From Flavobacterium hydatis (GTDB taxonomy: Bacteria; Bacteroidota; Bacteroidia; Flavobacteriales; Flavobacteriaceae), in assembly GCF_000737695.1 (NCBI RefSeq), contig NZ_JPRM01000040.1, forward strand, positions 1 to 55,622: DNA of 55,622 nucleotides, given 5' to 3'. Within the stretch, counting starts at the first letter, position 1. Each line of letters begins with the position of its first letter. A program made the position numbers and the translations under genes. Of this stretch, positions 17,355 through 26,708 are shown piece after piece. The notes beneath the pieces are model-generated. The model searched no databases. It was not told the DNA's origin and worked only from the letters and a program-made list of their open reading frames with translations.

Positions 17355-20300
17355 ATGAAAGAACAGACTAAAAACAATTCTGATAATGAATTCCTCAAAA
17401 CTGATGGAGGAAAAACCAAATCTAATGCGATCGAAGTACCATCAATTTCTTTACCAAAAGGAGGTGGTGCTCTAAAGGGAATCGATGAAAAGTTTACTGT
17501 TAATGCTGTAAATGGTACATCTTCATTTTCAATTCAACTTCCGTTTTCATCTGCAAGAGGTACATCACCTTCATTAAGTCTCTCTTATAATTCAGGCAGT
17601 GGTAATGGTATTTTTGGATTAGGCTGGAGTTTTGGCTTAGGATCAATTAAACGCAAAACAGATAAAGGGCTGCCTCAATATCTTGATTTAATTGATTCTG
17701 ATACTTTTCTGTTTTCGGGTGTCGAGGATTTAGTTCCTGAATTTACAAAAGATCTAAATGGAAGTTTTCAGTTAGATGTTGATGGTGATTATATTATAAA
17801 TGAAAGAACTTCATCTGACGGATTATTTATTATAAGAAATTATAAACCGAGAATTGAAGGTCTCTTTGCACGTATTGAACGCTGGACAGAAGAGGTGACT
17901 AGAAGAATTAAATGGCGGGTAATTTCAAAAGATAATGTCACGACACTTTTCGGATGGACAGACAATTCTATTATTCAAAACCCAAAAGACCAGACAAAAA
18001 TTTTTGAATGGCTTCCTGAATTTGTATTTGACGATAAAGGAAACTGCACTCATTATATTTATAAAAAAGAAAATGATAATGGTTTTGATAATTCATTATT
18101 GCATAACAAAAATCGATTTAAAGAGGGCAAAATTACGTACACCAATCTTTATTTAGAAAAAGTTTTATATGGTAATAAAACACCATATAATAAATTTGAG
18201 GATGTATTCCCGAGTGAATCTGACTATTTGTTTTCAACCGTTTTTGATTATGGCGAGTATAATGATGTTGCACCTTTCAACAAAATAAAAGACTGGAATT
18301 TCAGGTTAGATGCTTTTTCAGATTATAAATCAGGGTTTGAAATTAGAACTACAAGATTATGCAATAGAGTATTACTGTTTCATCATTTTACTAATTCTAA
18401 TGAATACGAAGGTTTAGTCAAATCTCTCAATATAGGATATGATATTACAACGGAGCAGGATTTTACATTTCTGAAAACTATTACTTCAATAGGTTATATC
18501 AAAAAAGGGGATGGATCCTATTCTTCTAAAAAACTCCCTCCAATGGAGTTTGATTACCAAAAACATGAATGGAATGATATTATTAAATCCATTGATGCAG
18601 GACAATTAGTTCATGCACCATCAGGTTTGGATGAGCAACAATATCAATTTACCGATTTATTTAATGAAGGTTTATCAGGTATTCTAACGGAACAAGTAAA
18701 TGGATGGTATTACAAACACAATTTGGGAGAAGGAAAATTTGAAGATGCTAAATTAGTCTCACCTAAACCCACTTTTTCTGGGTTGGGTAGTAAGATGCAA
18801 CTGATCGATTTAGATGCCGACGGAGGTAAACAGTTAGTCAGTTTTAATACTGAGCCTAAAGGTTATTTTGAATTAGATGACGATAATGAATGGCAGGGAT
18901 TTCGCTCGTTTAAGGGAATTCCAAATATTGATTTTAGCGATTCAAATACCCGAATGCTGGATTTAAATGGTGATGGTAAACCAGAAGTGATTATTTCAGA
19001 AGATCAGGTTTTTACATGGTATACTTCCGAAGGTCGAAATGGATTTTCAGCAGCGCAAAGAGCACCTAAATCGTTTGACGAAGAAGATGGTCCGCATATT
19101 ATTTTTGCCGATGCAAAGCAAACAATCTATTTAGCAGATATGTCAGGTGACGGTATGACTGACATTCTACGTATTCGAAATGATGAAATTTGTTATTGGC
19201 CAAATATGGGTTACGGGAAATTTGGCGCAAAAGTAGCATTGGATAATTCACCAATTCTTGATAGTGAGAACGATTTTAACCCATCCTTTATAAAACTAGC
19301 AGATATTGATGGTTCCGGAACAACAGACATCATTTATTTGGGTAAAAACAAATTTACTTGCTGGAAAAACCTAAGTGGTAATCGTTTTAGTACAACTCCG
19401 TTTGAAATAGACTCTTTTCCAGAAATCCATTCCCATGCTAAAATTACTGTAACTGATTTATTAGGCAATGGAGTTGCCTGTATTGTATGGTCTAGCGCAT
19501 TATCAAAAAATACGCAGTCTCCATTAAAATATATTGATTTAATGAATAGTAAGAAACCACATATTATGGTTTCTTATAAAAACAATTTAGGAAAAGAAGT
19601 GTCATTAGAATACACACCTTCGACTAAATTTTATATTGAAGATAAGTTGGCAGGAAAACCTTGGGTGACTAAATTGCATTTTCCAGTACATTGCGTTTCC
19701 AAAACCACAACCGAAGATAAAATATCAGGCTACAAATTTGTAAGCAAATACAAATATCATCATGGCTATTATGATCATTCAGAAATGGAATTCAGAGGTT
19801 TTGGCATGGTAGAACAAATTGATGCCGAGAGTTTTGAACATTGGGAAAAGAGTAATGCCTCTAATATTGTGGATAAATCATTACATCAGGAACCAGTGGT
19901 TTCTAAAAGCTGGAATCATACCGGAGCTTTTTTACAAAAGGATAAAATCCTGACTCAATTTTCCAAAGAATACTGGTATGAAGAAATGCTTAATAATGGA
20001 TTTGATGTTATCCATCACGAGACAACTTTGCCAGATGCGAGATTGATAGCTGCTTCCGAAATTGATCCAACAATACTCAAACATCTTTCTGCTTACGAAT
20101 GGCGCGAAGCAGTCCGAGCCTGTAAAGGCATGAATTTGCGCTCCGAAATTTTTGCGAAAGATGCTATTAAATTCGGAAACACAACCGAAGCCAAAAGAAA
20201 AGAGCTTATTCCTTTTTCGGTAGCTACACACAATTATGTTATCGAATTACTACAGCCAAAAGGAAAAAACAAACATGCCATTTTTATAGTTAAAGAAAAT

Positions 20301-23300
20301 GAAGCTATAACTTATAACTACGAGCGAAACCCTGAAGATCCACGAATTGCTCATAACATAAACACTAAACTAGATAAATATGGTAATGTATTAGAATCTG
20401 CTGCAGTTGTCTACCCACGATTGTTAGCTGATGTAACGCTTCCTGTTGAAACACAGCAAGAGCAAAGCAAAACTATTATTATCTATACACAAAATCAGTT
20501 TACAAATGATGTTATAAATGTTGATACGCTCCGATTGCGATTGCCTTCAGAGTCTAAAACATACGAACTAAAAGATGTACCAAAATCAAATGCATTTTAT
20601 ATTCCAAATGATTTTGATGAAATACTGACCGAGGCAAAATCAGCAACAGTTTTATATCATGAAATAGATAAACCAACAATCCCAGGTTTATCACAAAAAC
20701 GATTGATAGAACACACCAAAACGATTTACAGAAGTAATGATCTGAAAAGCCCTTTGCCTTTGTATAAATTAGAATCCCTAGCCATGCCGTTTGAGAGTTA
20801 TCAGTTGGCATATACCCCCGATTTATTGCGACATATTTACCATGAAAAAGCAGACGATTGGGCACTGCAAAATTTAATGTTAGAAGGCAAGTTTTCGCAT
20901 GCATTAAATGAAAGCGGTTTAGAAGATGCCAATTGGTGGGTACGTTCCGGTACGACACAATTTCTTGCAGATTTAGAAGGAGTGACAGATGCAAGCACTA
21001 GATTTTATGTTCCGGTATCCTTTACAGATCCTTATGGCAGCATAACAAAAGTAAAATACTATGGGAATTATTTTCTGTTTATAGAAGAAATCGAAGATGC
21101 AATAGGTAACACGGTTAAAGTGGATTTATTCAACTTCCGAACATTATCACCTCAACGGATGAGTGATATAAATACTAACCTGTCAGAAGTAATAACAGAT
21201 GAATTAGGTTTTATAAAAGCCGTTGCAATAATGGGTAAGGGGAATGAAGCCGATGAATTGACTGATTTAACCGAAACAACAGATGCAGCCGAATTACTAT
21301 TGATTAATAACTTTTTTCAAGCTTCTGACTCTGATGATTTAACCAATATTGGGAAAGACTTATTAAATAAAGCAACGTCAAGATTTGTCTATGATTTTGA
21401 TACTTATATCAATTCGGGTAAGCCTGTTGTAGTAGCGTCAATAAGTAGAGAGCAACATTATAAGCAAAACAACAATTCACCTGTTCAAATCGGCTTTGAA
21501 TACTCTAATGGTTTAGGTGAAGTAATAATGAAGAAAGCGCAGGCAGAACCTGGATTTGCCAAAAATGTTATTGTGCTCCCGGATAATACTATTACTATTT
21601 CGGATATAGATACATCGAAAACTCTTCCTAAACAACTTCGCTGGATCGGCAACGGCAGAACCATCAAAAACAACAAAGGCAATGCTGTAAAACAATATGA
21701 ACCTTATTTTTCGGTAACGCATCAATTTGAAGATCTAAAAGAATTGGTGGAAACCGGAGTAACGCCGATTATGTATTACGATGCAGCCGGGCGATTGATA
21801 AAAACAGAAATGCCAAACGGTACATTGTCAAAAGTTATTTTTGACAGTTGGAAAGTAAGTAATTATGACCCTAACGATTGTGTATTGGAAAGTGAATGGT
21901 ATAAAAAAAGGACAGATTCGACCCATCCGGAATTTATCAATGATCTCAAAGAACAACAAGCAGCATTAAAGGCCGAAAAACATGCCGATACTCCCAGTAT
22001 TCAATGTTTTGACACATTAGGAAGACCAATTTTGTCAATTGAAAATAATAAAAATGGAGTAACAGGTGTCGACGAATTGCAATATACACGTGTAAAATTA
22101 GACTCCGAAGGAAACCTGCATTTCGTAACTGATGCTCGATTTAATGTAGTCATGGAATACAAATATGACATATTGGGTAACAAAGTATACCAGCAAAGTG
22201 TGGATGCTGGGCAACGTTGGTTACTAATAAATGTATTGGGTAATCCGTTACGCACCTGGGACGAACGCAATCATGAATTTCAATATTTTTACGATACACT
22301 ACACAGACCTTTATACAGCAAAGTTTTGGGTGGTGATGGAGATGTGAGTTTAAATCACATATTTGATAAAATAATTTATGGTGAAGAAAAGCCCGATGCC
22401 CAACTCAAAAATTTAAAAGGACAGATTTGGAAACATTATGATACAGGTGGTGTAGAAGAAATACCCGGTTATAATTTTCATGGTAAACCAACAAGTACCA
22501 AAAGAACACTTTTTAAAAAATATAAGGAAGTTGCCAATTGGATCGATGATAATTTGGTAGATGATTTAGAGAGTCAATTTTTTACTTTTATTACCGATAC
22601 CGATGCATTGGGACGCATTACCAAGCAAATTGCACCTGATGGCAGTGTTATTACTCCTTCTTACAACAAATCGGGTTTATTAGATGGTGAGAGTGTACTG
22701 CATCCTGACAAAGCACAGACAAATACCTATATCATAAATATTGACTACAACGAAAAAGGCCAACGGAATAAAATTATTTATGGAAATAATGTAACCAATA
22801 AGTTTTATTACGATAAAGAAACATTTCGTCTTAAACGATTGGAAAGCAAACGTCAGAATAATGAGCTATTGCAGGATTGTCATTATACTTACGATCCTGT
22901 CGGAAACATTACTCATATAGAAGATAGGAATATACCTGTTGTATTTTTTAATAACCAAAAAGTAACAGGTATTTCAGAATATAGCTATGATACATTATAT
23001 CGATTAATTACAGCAAGCGGAAGAGAAAATAATGCTGCACTAACGCTAAATGGCCAAGACAATTGGAATGATGCTCCTTTTATGCACCAATTAAATCCTG
23101 GTGACCCAATGGCTGTTCGAAATTACACTCAAAACTATCGCTACGATAAAGTGGGAAATATAATGCAGATGAAACATGTTGCAGCGGGTAATAACTGGAC
23201 ACGTGATTATACTTATGAAACAAGTAATAATCGTTTGAAAATGACACAGGTCGGTAGTGAAATGTTTACGTACCCGCATCATGTGAAACATGGTTTCATA

Positions 23301-24953
23301 ACTACATTACCTCATTTACAGGAAATGGGATGGAACTACAAAGAAGAATTAATCAAGACAATCAAACAAAAACGCACCGATGGGGGTACACCAGAAACTA
23401 CTTATTATCAATACGACGGACAGGGACAACGCATCAGAAAAATAACCGAGAACACTGCCAATGCAGGAGAAACACCAACATTAAAAAACGAACGTATTTA
23501 TGTATCGGGTTATGAATTGTATAAAAATCATAGTGGTACCGATGCCGGATTAGAAAGGATTAGTTTGAGTTTAATAGATAAAGGACATCGTTTTGTAATG
23601 GTAGATATGGAAACTAAACCTAAATATATTTTTGGTATTCCCTTTGGCAGAACATCGACTGAATTTACTACACGATACCAGTTACTTAATCATTTAGGAT
23701 CTTCTGCCTTAGAACTTAACGAAACTGGTGACATTATCTCTTACGAAGAGTATCATCCCTTTGGAACAACCGCATATCAAGCTATAAATGCATCTATTAA
23801 AGCGGCAGCTAAACGCTATCGTTATACAGGCATGGAGCGTGATGAGGAAACTGGTTTGGAGTATCACAGTGCCCGGTATTATTTGCCCTGGTTAGGCAGG
23901 TGGATGAGTAGTGATCCTATTGGGATTGGGGATGGCGTGAATGGGTATATTTATGTTAAAAATAATCCGATTTCAAACGCAGATACTAATGGGAAATATG
24001 ACTGGGGAGAAGTGGCTTTAGGATTCGTAGGTGCTGTTGCAATTGTTGCAGTTGTTGCAGTTGCAGCTACTGTAGCAGCTCCAGTTCTTGCAGCAGGTGT
24101 GGCATATACAGCTGCGACTGCAACTGCTCTTACAGGAGTAGTTGTTACAGAGGCGGCAGTTGTAACAACTGTTACTGCAGCTGCAACTGCGTATGGTGTG
24201 GTTGGTGTGAGCGAAACAATAAATCAGGTTCAAAACGCACCAACAGAAAGAGAACGTTCACGAGCACTTGGTAGACTTCCAGTCGAAATAGCTGCAACAG
24301 CATTAGGGGTAAGAGGATTAACGGGAGGTTCGCCACCTAGCATACCAGGATTACCAACCATTGAAATGACACCAACTCTTAATGGGACTGTAGCATTTGA
24401 ATTAGTCCCAGCGACCTCTGCAATTTCAATTCCAGCAGCAACAAGTGCAACAGGGGGCGCGATTACTCATATGATGATGTCTTCGTCCGGAGATCAGGGA
24501 GGAAGTTCTAACTCCAGTTCTCCAGATGAAAATGTTTGTGAAGAACCCAGAGCAAGACCCAGTAGACCATTGTCTCATAAAGGATCAGCATCAAGAATTT
24601 TAAGGGAAAATCCCGCTAGAAGTAACCAAACTATTCTGACCGCTAGAGTCAGAACACCCGCAGGAGAAACAATTGATGTTGCTATGCCTAATACACCGAG
24701 TAATGGAATTGACCCGCCGTGGCGTCCAGGACAAAGAGCACTTGCTGAAGAATTAGGATACACTCCATTAGATCCTCCAGAAAATACAATACCTGGCTTA
24801 CATGCAGAAGAAAACCTTGGGGCAAGATTAGATGAAATGGGAGGAACTGTAGAGGAATGGGCTATTAGTAGAGGTTCCACTGGAAATAGTTTTATCTGTC
24901 AAAGCGCAACTTGTCGTCTGTTTACTGAACTCTGGGGGCCTCAACAGTTTTAA
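17355..24953 (+). CDS. TcB-TcC fusion: SpvB/RHS toxin-complex protein with C-terminal deaminase-like toxin
   Basis: A 2532-residue fusion of the TcB and TcC subunits of an ABC-type toxin complex. In known systems these form a hollow cage that holds a toxic domain and docks on the TcA pore. Order: SpvB domain (about 28-330; SLSYNSGSGNGIFGLGWSFG); FG-GAP-like calcium loops at about 482, 534, 595 and 650 (such as LDLNGDGKPE); TcdB middle domains (to about 1000); YD/RHS repeats (about 1580-2100); RHS core ending RYYLPWLGRWMSSDPIG...YVKNNP (about 2170-2210), where self-cleavage normally frees the toxin. Residues 2215-2532 are the variable tail: an Ala/Val-rich hydrophobic stretch, a Ser/Gly/Pro linker, then a domain with His2483-Ala-Glu2485 and Cys2515-x4-Cys2520. 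That pattern suggests a zinc deaminase-fold toxin; the usual spacing is C-x2-C, so the family is inferred. No signal peptide. First gene of the Tc locus. Confidence 0.9.
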   Translation: MKEQTKNNSDNEFLKTDGGKTKSNAIEVPSISLPKGGGALKGIDEKFTVNAVNGTSSFSIQLPFSSARGTSPSLSLSYNSGSGNGIFGLGWSFGLGSIKRKTDKGLPQYLDLIDSDTFLFSGVEDLVPEFTKDLNGSFQLDVDGDYIINERTSSDGLFIIRNYKPRIEGLFARIERWTEEVTRRIKWRVISKDNVTTLFGWTDNSIIQNPKDQTKIFEWLPEFVFDDKGNCTHYIYKKENDNGFDNSLLHNKNRFKEGKITYTNLYLEKVLYGNKTPYNKFEDVFPSESDYLFSTVFDYGEYNDVAPFNKIKDWNFRLDAFSDYKSGFEIRTTRLCNRVLLFHHFTNSNEYEGLVKSLNIGYDITTEQDFTFLKTITSIGYIKKGDGSYSSKKLPPMEFDYQKHEWNDIIKSIDAGQLVHAPSGLDEQQYQFTDLFNEGLSGILTEQVNGWYYKHNLGEGKFEDAKLVSPKPTFSGLGSKMQLIDLDADGGKQLVSFNTEPKGYFELDDDNEWQGFRSFKGIPNIDFSDSNTRMLDLNGDGKPEVIISEDQVFTWYTSEGRNGFSAAQRAPKSFDEEDGPHIIFADAKQTIYLADMSGDGMTDILRIRNDEICYWPNMGYGKFGAKVALDNSPILDSENDFNPSFIKLADIDGSGTTDIIYLGKNKFTCWKNLSGNRFSTTPFEIDSFPEIHSHAKITVTDLLGNGVACIVWSSALSKNTQSPLKYIDLMNSKKPHIMVSYKNNLGKEVSLEYTPSTKFYIEDKLAGKPWVTKLHFPVHCVSKTTTEDKISGYKFVSKYKYHHGYYDHSEMEFRGFGMVEQIDAESFEHWEKSNASNIVDKSLHQEPVVSKSWNHTGAFLQKDKILTQFSKEYWYEEMLNNGFDVIHHETTLPDARLIAASEIDPTILKHLSAYEWREAVRACKGMNLRSEIFAKDAIKFGNTTEAKRKELIPFSVATHNYVIELLQPKGKNKHAIFIVKENEAITYNYERNPEDPRIAHNINTKLDKYGNVLESAAVVYPRLLADVTLPVETQQEQSKTIIIYTQNQFTNDVINVDTLRLRLPSESKTYELKDVPKSNAFYIPNDFDEILTEAKSATVLYHEIDKPTIPGLSQKRLIEHTKTIYRSNDLKSPLPLYKLESLAMPFESYQLAYTPDLLRHIYHEKADDWALQNLMLEGKFSHALNESGLEDANWWVRSGTTQFLADLEGVTDASTRFYVPVSFTDPYGSITKVKYYGNYFLFIEEIEDAIGNTVKVDLFNFRTLSPQRMSDINTNLSEVITDELGFIKAVAIMGKGNEADELTDLTETTDAAELLLINNFFQASDSDDLTNIGKDLLNKATSRFVYDFDTYINSGKPVVVASISREQHYKQNNNSPVQIGFEYSNGLGEVIMKKAQAEPGFAKNVIVLPDNTITISDIDTSKTLPKQLRWIGNGRTIKNNKGNAVKQYEPYFSVTHQFEDLKELVETGVTPIMYYDAAGRLIKTEMPNGTLSKVIFDSWKVSNYDPNDCVLESEWYKKRTDSTHPEFINDLKEQQAALKAEKHADTPSIQCFDTLGRPILSIENNKNGVTGVDELQYTRVKLDSEGNLHFVTDARFNVVMEYKYDILGNKVYQQSVDAGQRWLLINVLGNPLRTWDERNHEFQYFYDTLHRPLYSKVLGGDGDVSLNHIFDKIIYGEEKPDAQLKNLKGQIWKHYDTGGVEEIPGYNFHGKPTSTKRTLFKKYKEVANWIDDNLVDDLESQFFTFITDTDALGRITKQIAPDGSVITPSYNKSGLLDGESVLHPDKAQTNTYIINIDYNEKGQRNKIIYGNNVTNKFYYDKETFRLKRLESKRQNNELLQDCHYTYDPVGNITHIEDRNIPVVFFNNQKVTGISEYSYDTLYRLITASGRENNAALTLNGQDNWNDAPFMHQLNPGDPMAVRNYTQNYRYDKVGNIMQMKHVAAGNNWTRDYTYETSNNRLKMTQVGSEMFTYPHHVKHGFITTLPHLQEMGWNYKEELIKTIKQKRTDGGTPETTYYQYDGQGQRIRKITENTANAGETPTLKNERIYVSGYELYKNHSGTDAGLERISLSLIDKGHRFVMVDMETKPKYIFGIPFGRTSTEFTTRYQLLNHLGSSALELNETGDIISYEEYHPFGTTAYQAINASIKAAAKRYRYTGMERDEETGLEYHSARYYLPWLGRWMSSDPIGIGDGVNGYIYVKNNPISNADTNGKYDWGEVALGFVGAVAIVAVVAVAATVAAPVLAAGVAYTAATATALTGVVVTEAAVVTTVTAAATAYGVVGVSETINQVQNAPTERERSRALGRLPVEIAATALGVRGLTGGSPPSIPGLPTIEMTPTLNGTVAFELVPATSAISIPAATSATGGAITHMMMSSSGDQGGSSNSSSPDENVCEEPRARPSRPLSHKGSASRILRENPARSNQTILTARVRTPAGETIDVAMPNTPSNGIDPPWRPGQRALAEELGYTPLDPPENTIPGLHAEENLGARLDEMGGTVEEWAISRGSTGNSFICQSATCRLFTELWGPQQF

Positions 24954-24972
24954 TAGTAATCGAGGAAAACCA

Positions 24973-25007
24973 TCCGATAGCGCGGATTTACAATCCGTGC
25001 CCACAAG
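24973..25007 (+). repeat. REP-like hairpin, copy 1
   Basis: GCGCGGATT (24980-24988), a 3-base loop and AATCCGTGC (24992-25000) form a 9-bp stem with one G-T pair. The flanks CGATAG...CC are shared with copy 2 at 26107-26133. This resembles the REP palindromes mobilised by REP-associated tyrosine transposases; no transposase gene is present here. Confidence 0.7.
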
Positions 25008-25292
25008 TAAAACATATTAATAATTAAACTTAAGAAAATGAAGTGCAAAAAACATAAAATAATGAATTCAGAAGATTAAGATTTAAAACCAATTAAACTA
25101 ATACAAAAATGAGCTAATATCAATTGATTATTGTAGAATGATTAGGCATAATGCTAATAAAAAAAAATCTTCTTTAATCTTTTAGAAAACAGAATAAGCT
25201 AAAACATTAATAAGGCATAATTATATTCTTAGTGGAATACTTGAAAATCAATTTTTAAATAAAAGGAATCAATTAACTTAAATTATTTAGAT
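25008..25292. other. Non-coding stretch between the TcB-TcC gene and the first small gene
   Basis: About 285 AT-rich bases following the REP-like hairpin. No supported coding region, terminator or exact TAnnTTTG promoter was found. Confidence 0.4.
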
Positions 25293-25544
25293 ATGAAAAC
25301 AAATGAATTACAAAACAATGCCTTTTTTACTGTCTCACTTGATGGTATAAAGCTTACAAAAGAACAAATTAACAACATCGACAAGGGAATAAAACGTGTT
25401 GTTATGAGCGAGATTGCGCAAATAGATCATGAAGGAGATTTAATTGTGAACAGAAAATTAGAATTAAACCCACGATTAAAAGGGCTTAAGCTTCCTATAC
25501 TTTTGGGTATTTGGATGGAACCATTCAATAATTTGCGAAAATGA
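25293..25544 (+). CDS. Small hypothetical protein in the Tc locus
   Basis: An 83-residue soluble protein without Cys or signal peptide. I do not recognise a named family. Visible parts are FFTVSLDGIKLTKEQINNID, a helix-prone KGIKRVVMSEIAQID, and a C-terminal segment LKGLKLPILLGIWMEP. It lies 339 bases after the toxin gene and 72 bases before the Cys-rich gene at 25617. The pair is bracketed by two REP-like hairpins. Options are an immunity or chaperone partner for the toxin domain, or a small substrate handled by the Cys-rich neighbour. None is proven. Confidence 0.65.
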   Translation: MKTNELQNNAFFTVSLDGIKLTKEQINNIDKGIKRVVMSEIAQIDHEGDLIVNRKLELNPRLKGLKLPILLGIWMEPFNNLRK

Positions 25545-25616
25545 ACTATTGATGGTTTTTAATAATTAATCACTCTTATCAGGACCAGTGTTCTGATAAG
25601 AGTTAAAATAGAAGAT

Positions 25617-26045
25617 ATGGAACCTACTACTAATTCTACACCAAAGGAAAAACAAAATTTAACTTGTCCCAGTTACGTATGTAAACCCGGAGCGAAATTA
25701 TATGGAATAGTTAACGCAGATGGTCTTATCGACTATCTAAAAGAACCGATAGAAATTGATGAGACTTTCATAGCTACGGCTCTTAAGGGCAGAGAACCGG
25801 AAAAACGATTTCGATTTTCTGGTACATGTGCCAAATCTGGTTGTAAGCAATGGGATTCAGGAGAACATGAATGCGGACTTATTAATTCTGTAATCGATGT
25901 TATTGGTAATGATGAATCGTCAGAATTACAATATTGTGGAATCAGGTCTAAATGTAGATGGTATGAACAAAAGAAAGGCCTTGCTTGTGCTCAGTGTAAT
26001 GAGGTGATTCGGGATATAGAAATGAAAATTATTGGGATTGATTGA
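25617..26045 (+). CDS. Cys-rich small protein in the Tc locus (possible metal or Fe-S protein)
   Basis: A 142-residue soluble protein with about eleven Cys residues in ordered groups: LTCPSYVCKPG near residue 17, GTCAKSGCKQW (about 70-80), HECG, QYCGIRSKCRWY (about 102-113) and GLACAQCNEVI (about 120-130). The segment GAKLYGIVNADGLIDYL (about 27-43) reads like a conserved core. From memory it resembles small proteins loosely annotated as nitrogen fixation-like in peptide-modification contexts; this is weak and needs a profile search. The Cys spacing suggests bound zinc or Fe-S. It follows the 83-residue protein gene and precedes the second REP-like hairpin. Confidence 0.65.
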   Translation: MEPTTNSTPKEKQNLTCPSYVCKPGAKLYGIVNADGLIDYLKEPIEIDETFIATALKGREPEKRFRFSGTCAKSGCKQWDSGEHECGLINSVIDVIGNDESSELQYCGIRSKCRWYEQKKGLACAQCNEVIRDIEMKIIGID

Positions 26046-26106
26046 GATAATCGCTTCAAATAACTGATTTTATAAAACTGTCAAAATTCTAAAGTTTTGG
26101 TTTTTT

Positions 26107-26140
26107 CGATAGCACGGATTCGCAATCCATGCCACATCAA
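26107..26140 (+). repeat. REP-like hairpin, copy 2
   Basis: GCACGGATT (26112-26120), loop CGC and AATCCATGC (26124-26132), with one mismatch in the stem. It shares CGATAGC(G/A)CGGATT and CAATCC(G/A)TGCC with copy 1, in the same orientation about 1.13 kb away. Confidence 0.7.
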
Positions 26141-26195
26141 AGTATTTCTGCTAAGTCTAATGATTTAGGAAAAATTAGAAAATAATTTTAAAAAG

Positions 26196-26678
26196 TTGAA
26201 AATTATGAAACCTACAAACGACAAAAAAACACATCAAAATACACTACCCGTAAATGACAAAATATTTCAGGCAGTATATGATTCTCCTTCTTCATTACCA
26301 GGAAAGCAAAAATGGATAACAAAAGAGGAAGACGTTCGCATAATAGAAAAATTATTAGGTATGCCGGACAAAACAATTGGCGCCCCGCTTTGGGTAAGTG
26401 GAGATAATAAAAAATGTCCAAAATGCAAACGTGAAATCAATTGGCTAGATATTGTTTCCTCAGCAGTAGATGGCATTCATGCTAAAGAAATGATTGCACA
26501 AGTTATTCTTGGCGAAACCAAATTTGTAAATATTGAAGTTCCAAATGCTATAGCAAATCTACATTGCTTTAAATGTAAAACCGCTATTGAAAACCTTCGC
26601 AGTTTTAAATGCCATAATTGGGCTTATGCAAAACCAGCTTTGCTTAGAGTACTGCAGGAAATGGAGAGAAAGCAATAA
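26196..26678 (+). CDS. Zinc-ribbon-like small protein in the Tc locus
   Basis: A 160-residue protein ahead of the TcA gene by 30 bases and so probably co-transcribed with it. It has a CPKC pair (about residues 72-75, in NKKCPKCKREINWLDI) and a CFKC pair (about 127-130, in LHCFKCKTAIENL), which together could hold one zinc. A third Cys follows in SFKCHNW. The N-terminus (residues 1-45) is polar and probably flexible. ATG 26205 would give a protein three residues shorter, starting MKPTNDKK. I do not recognise the family. Given its position it may help fold or load the toxin subunits, which is inference. Confidence 0.65.
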   Translation: MKIMKPTNDKKTHQNTLPVNDKIFQAVYDSPSSLPGKQKWITKEEDVRIIEKLLGMPDKTIGAPLWVSGDNKKCPKCKREINWLDIVSSAVDGIHAKEMIAQVILGETKFVNIEVPNAIANLHCFKCKTAIENLRSFKCHNWAYAKPALLRVLQEMERKQ

Positions 26679-26708
26679 CTGATTCAGAAAACATATAATA
26701 ACAATATC

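Noticed and set aside
23330..23515. 61-codon plus-strand frame inside the RHS region
   Set aside because: Out-of-frame shadow of the large toxin gene.
24018..24233. Cys/Asn-rich minus-strand frame opposite the TcC tail
   Set aside because: It is the antisense of an Ala/Val-rich hydrophobic stretch; the Cys pattern comes from GCA/GCT-type codons read backwards.
17355..24953. Interpretation of the RHS fusion as a contact-dependent or T6SS RHS effector
   Set aside because: The SpvB domain and TcdB middle regions, together with a full TcA gene downstream, fit a Tc complex better; no PAAR or VgrG is present.
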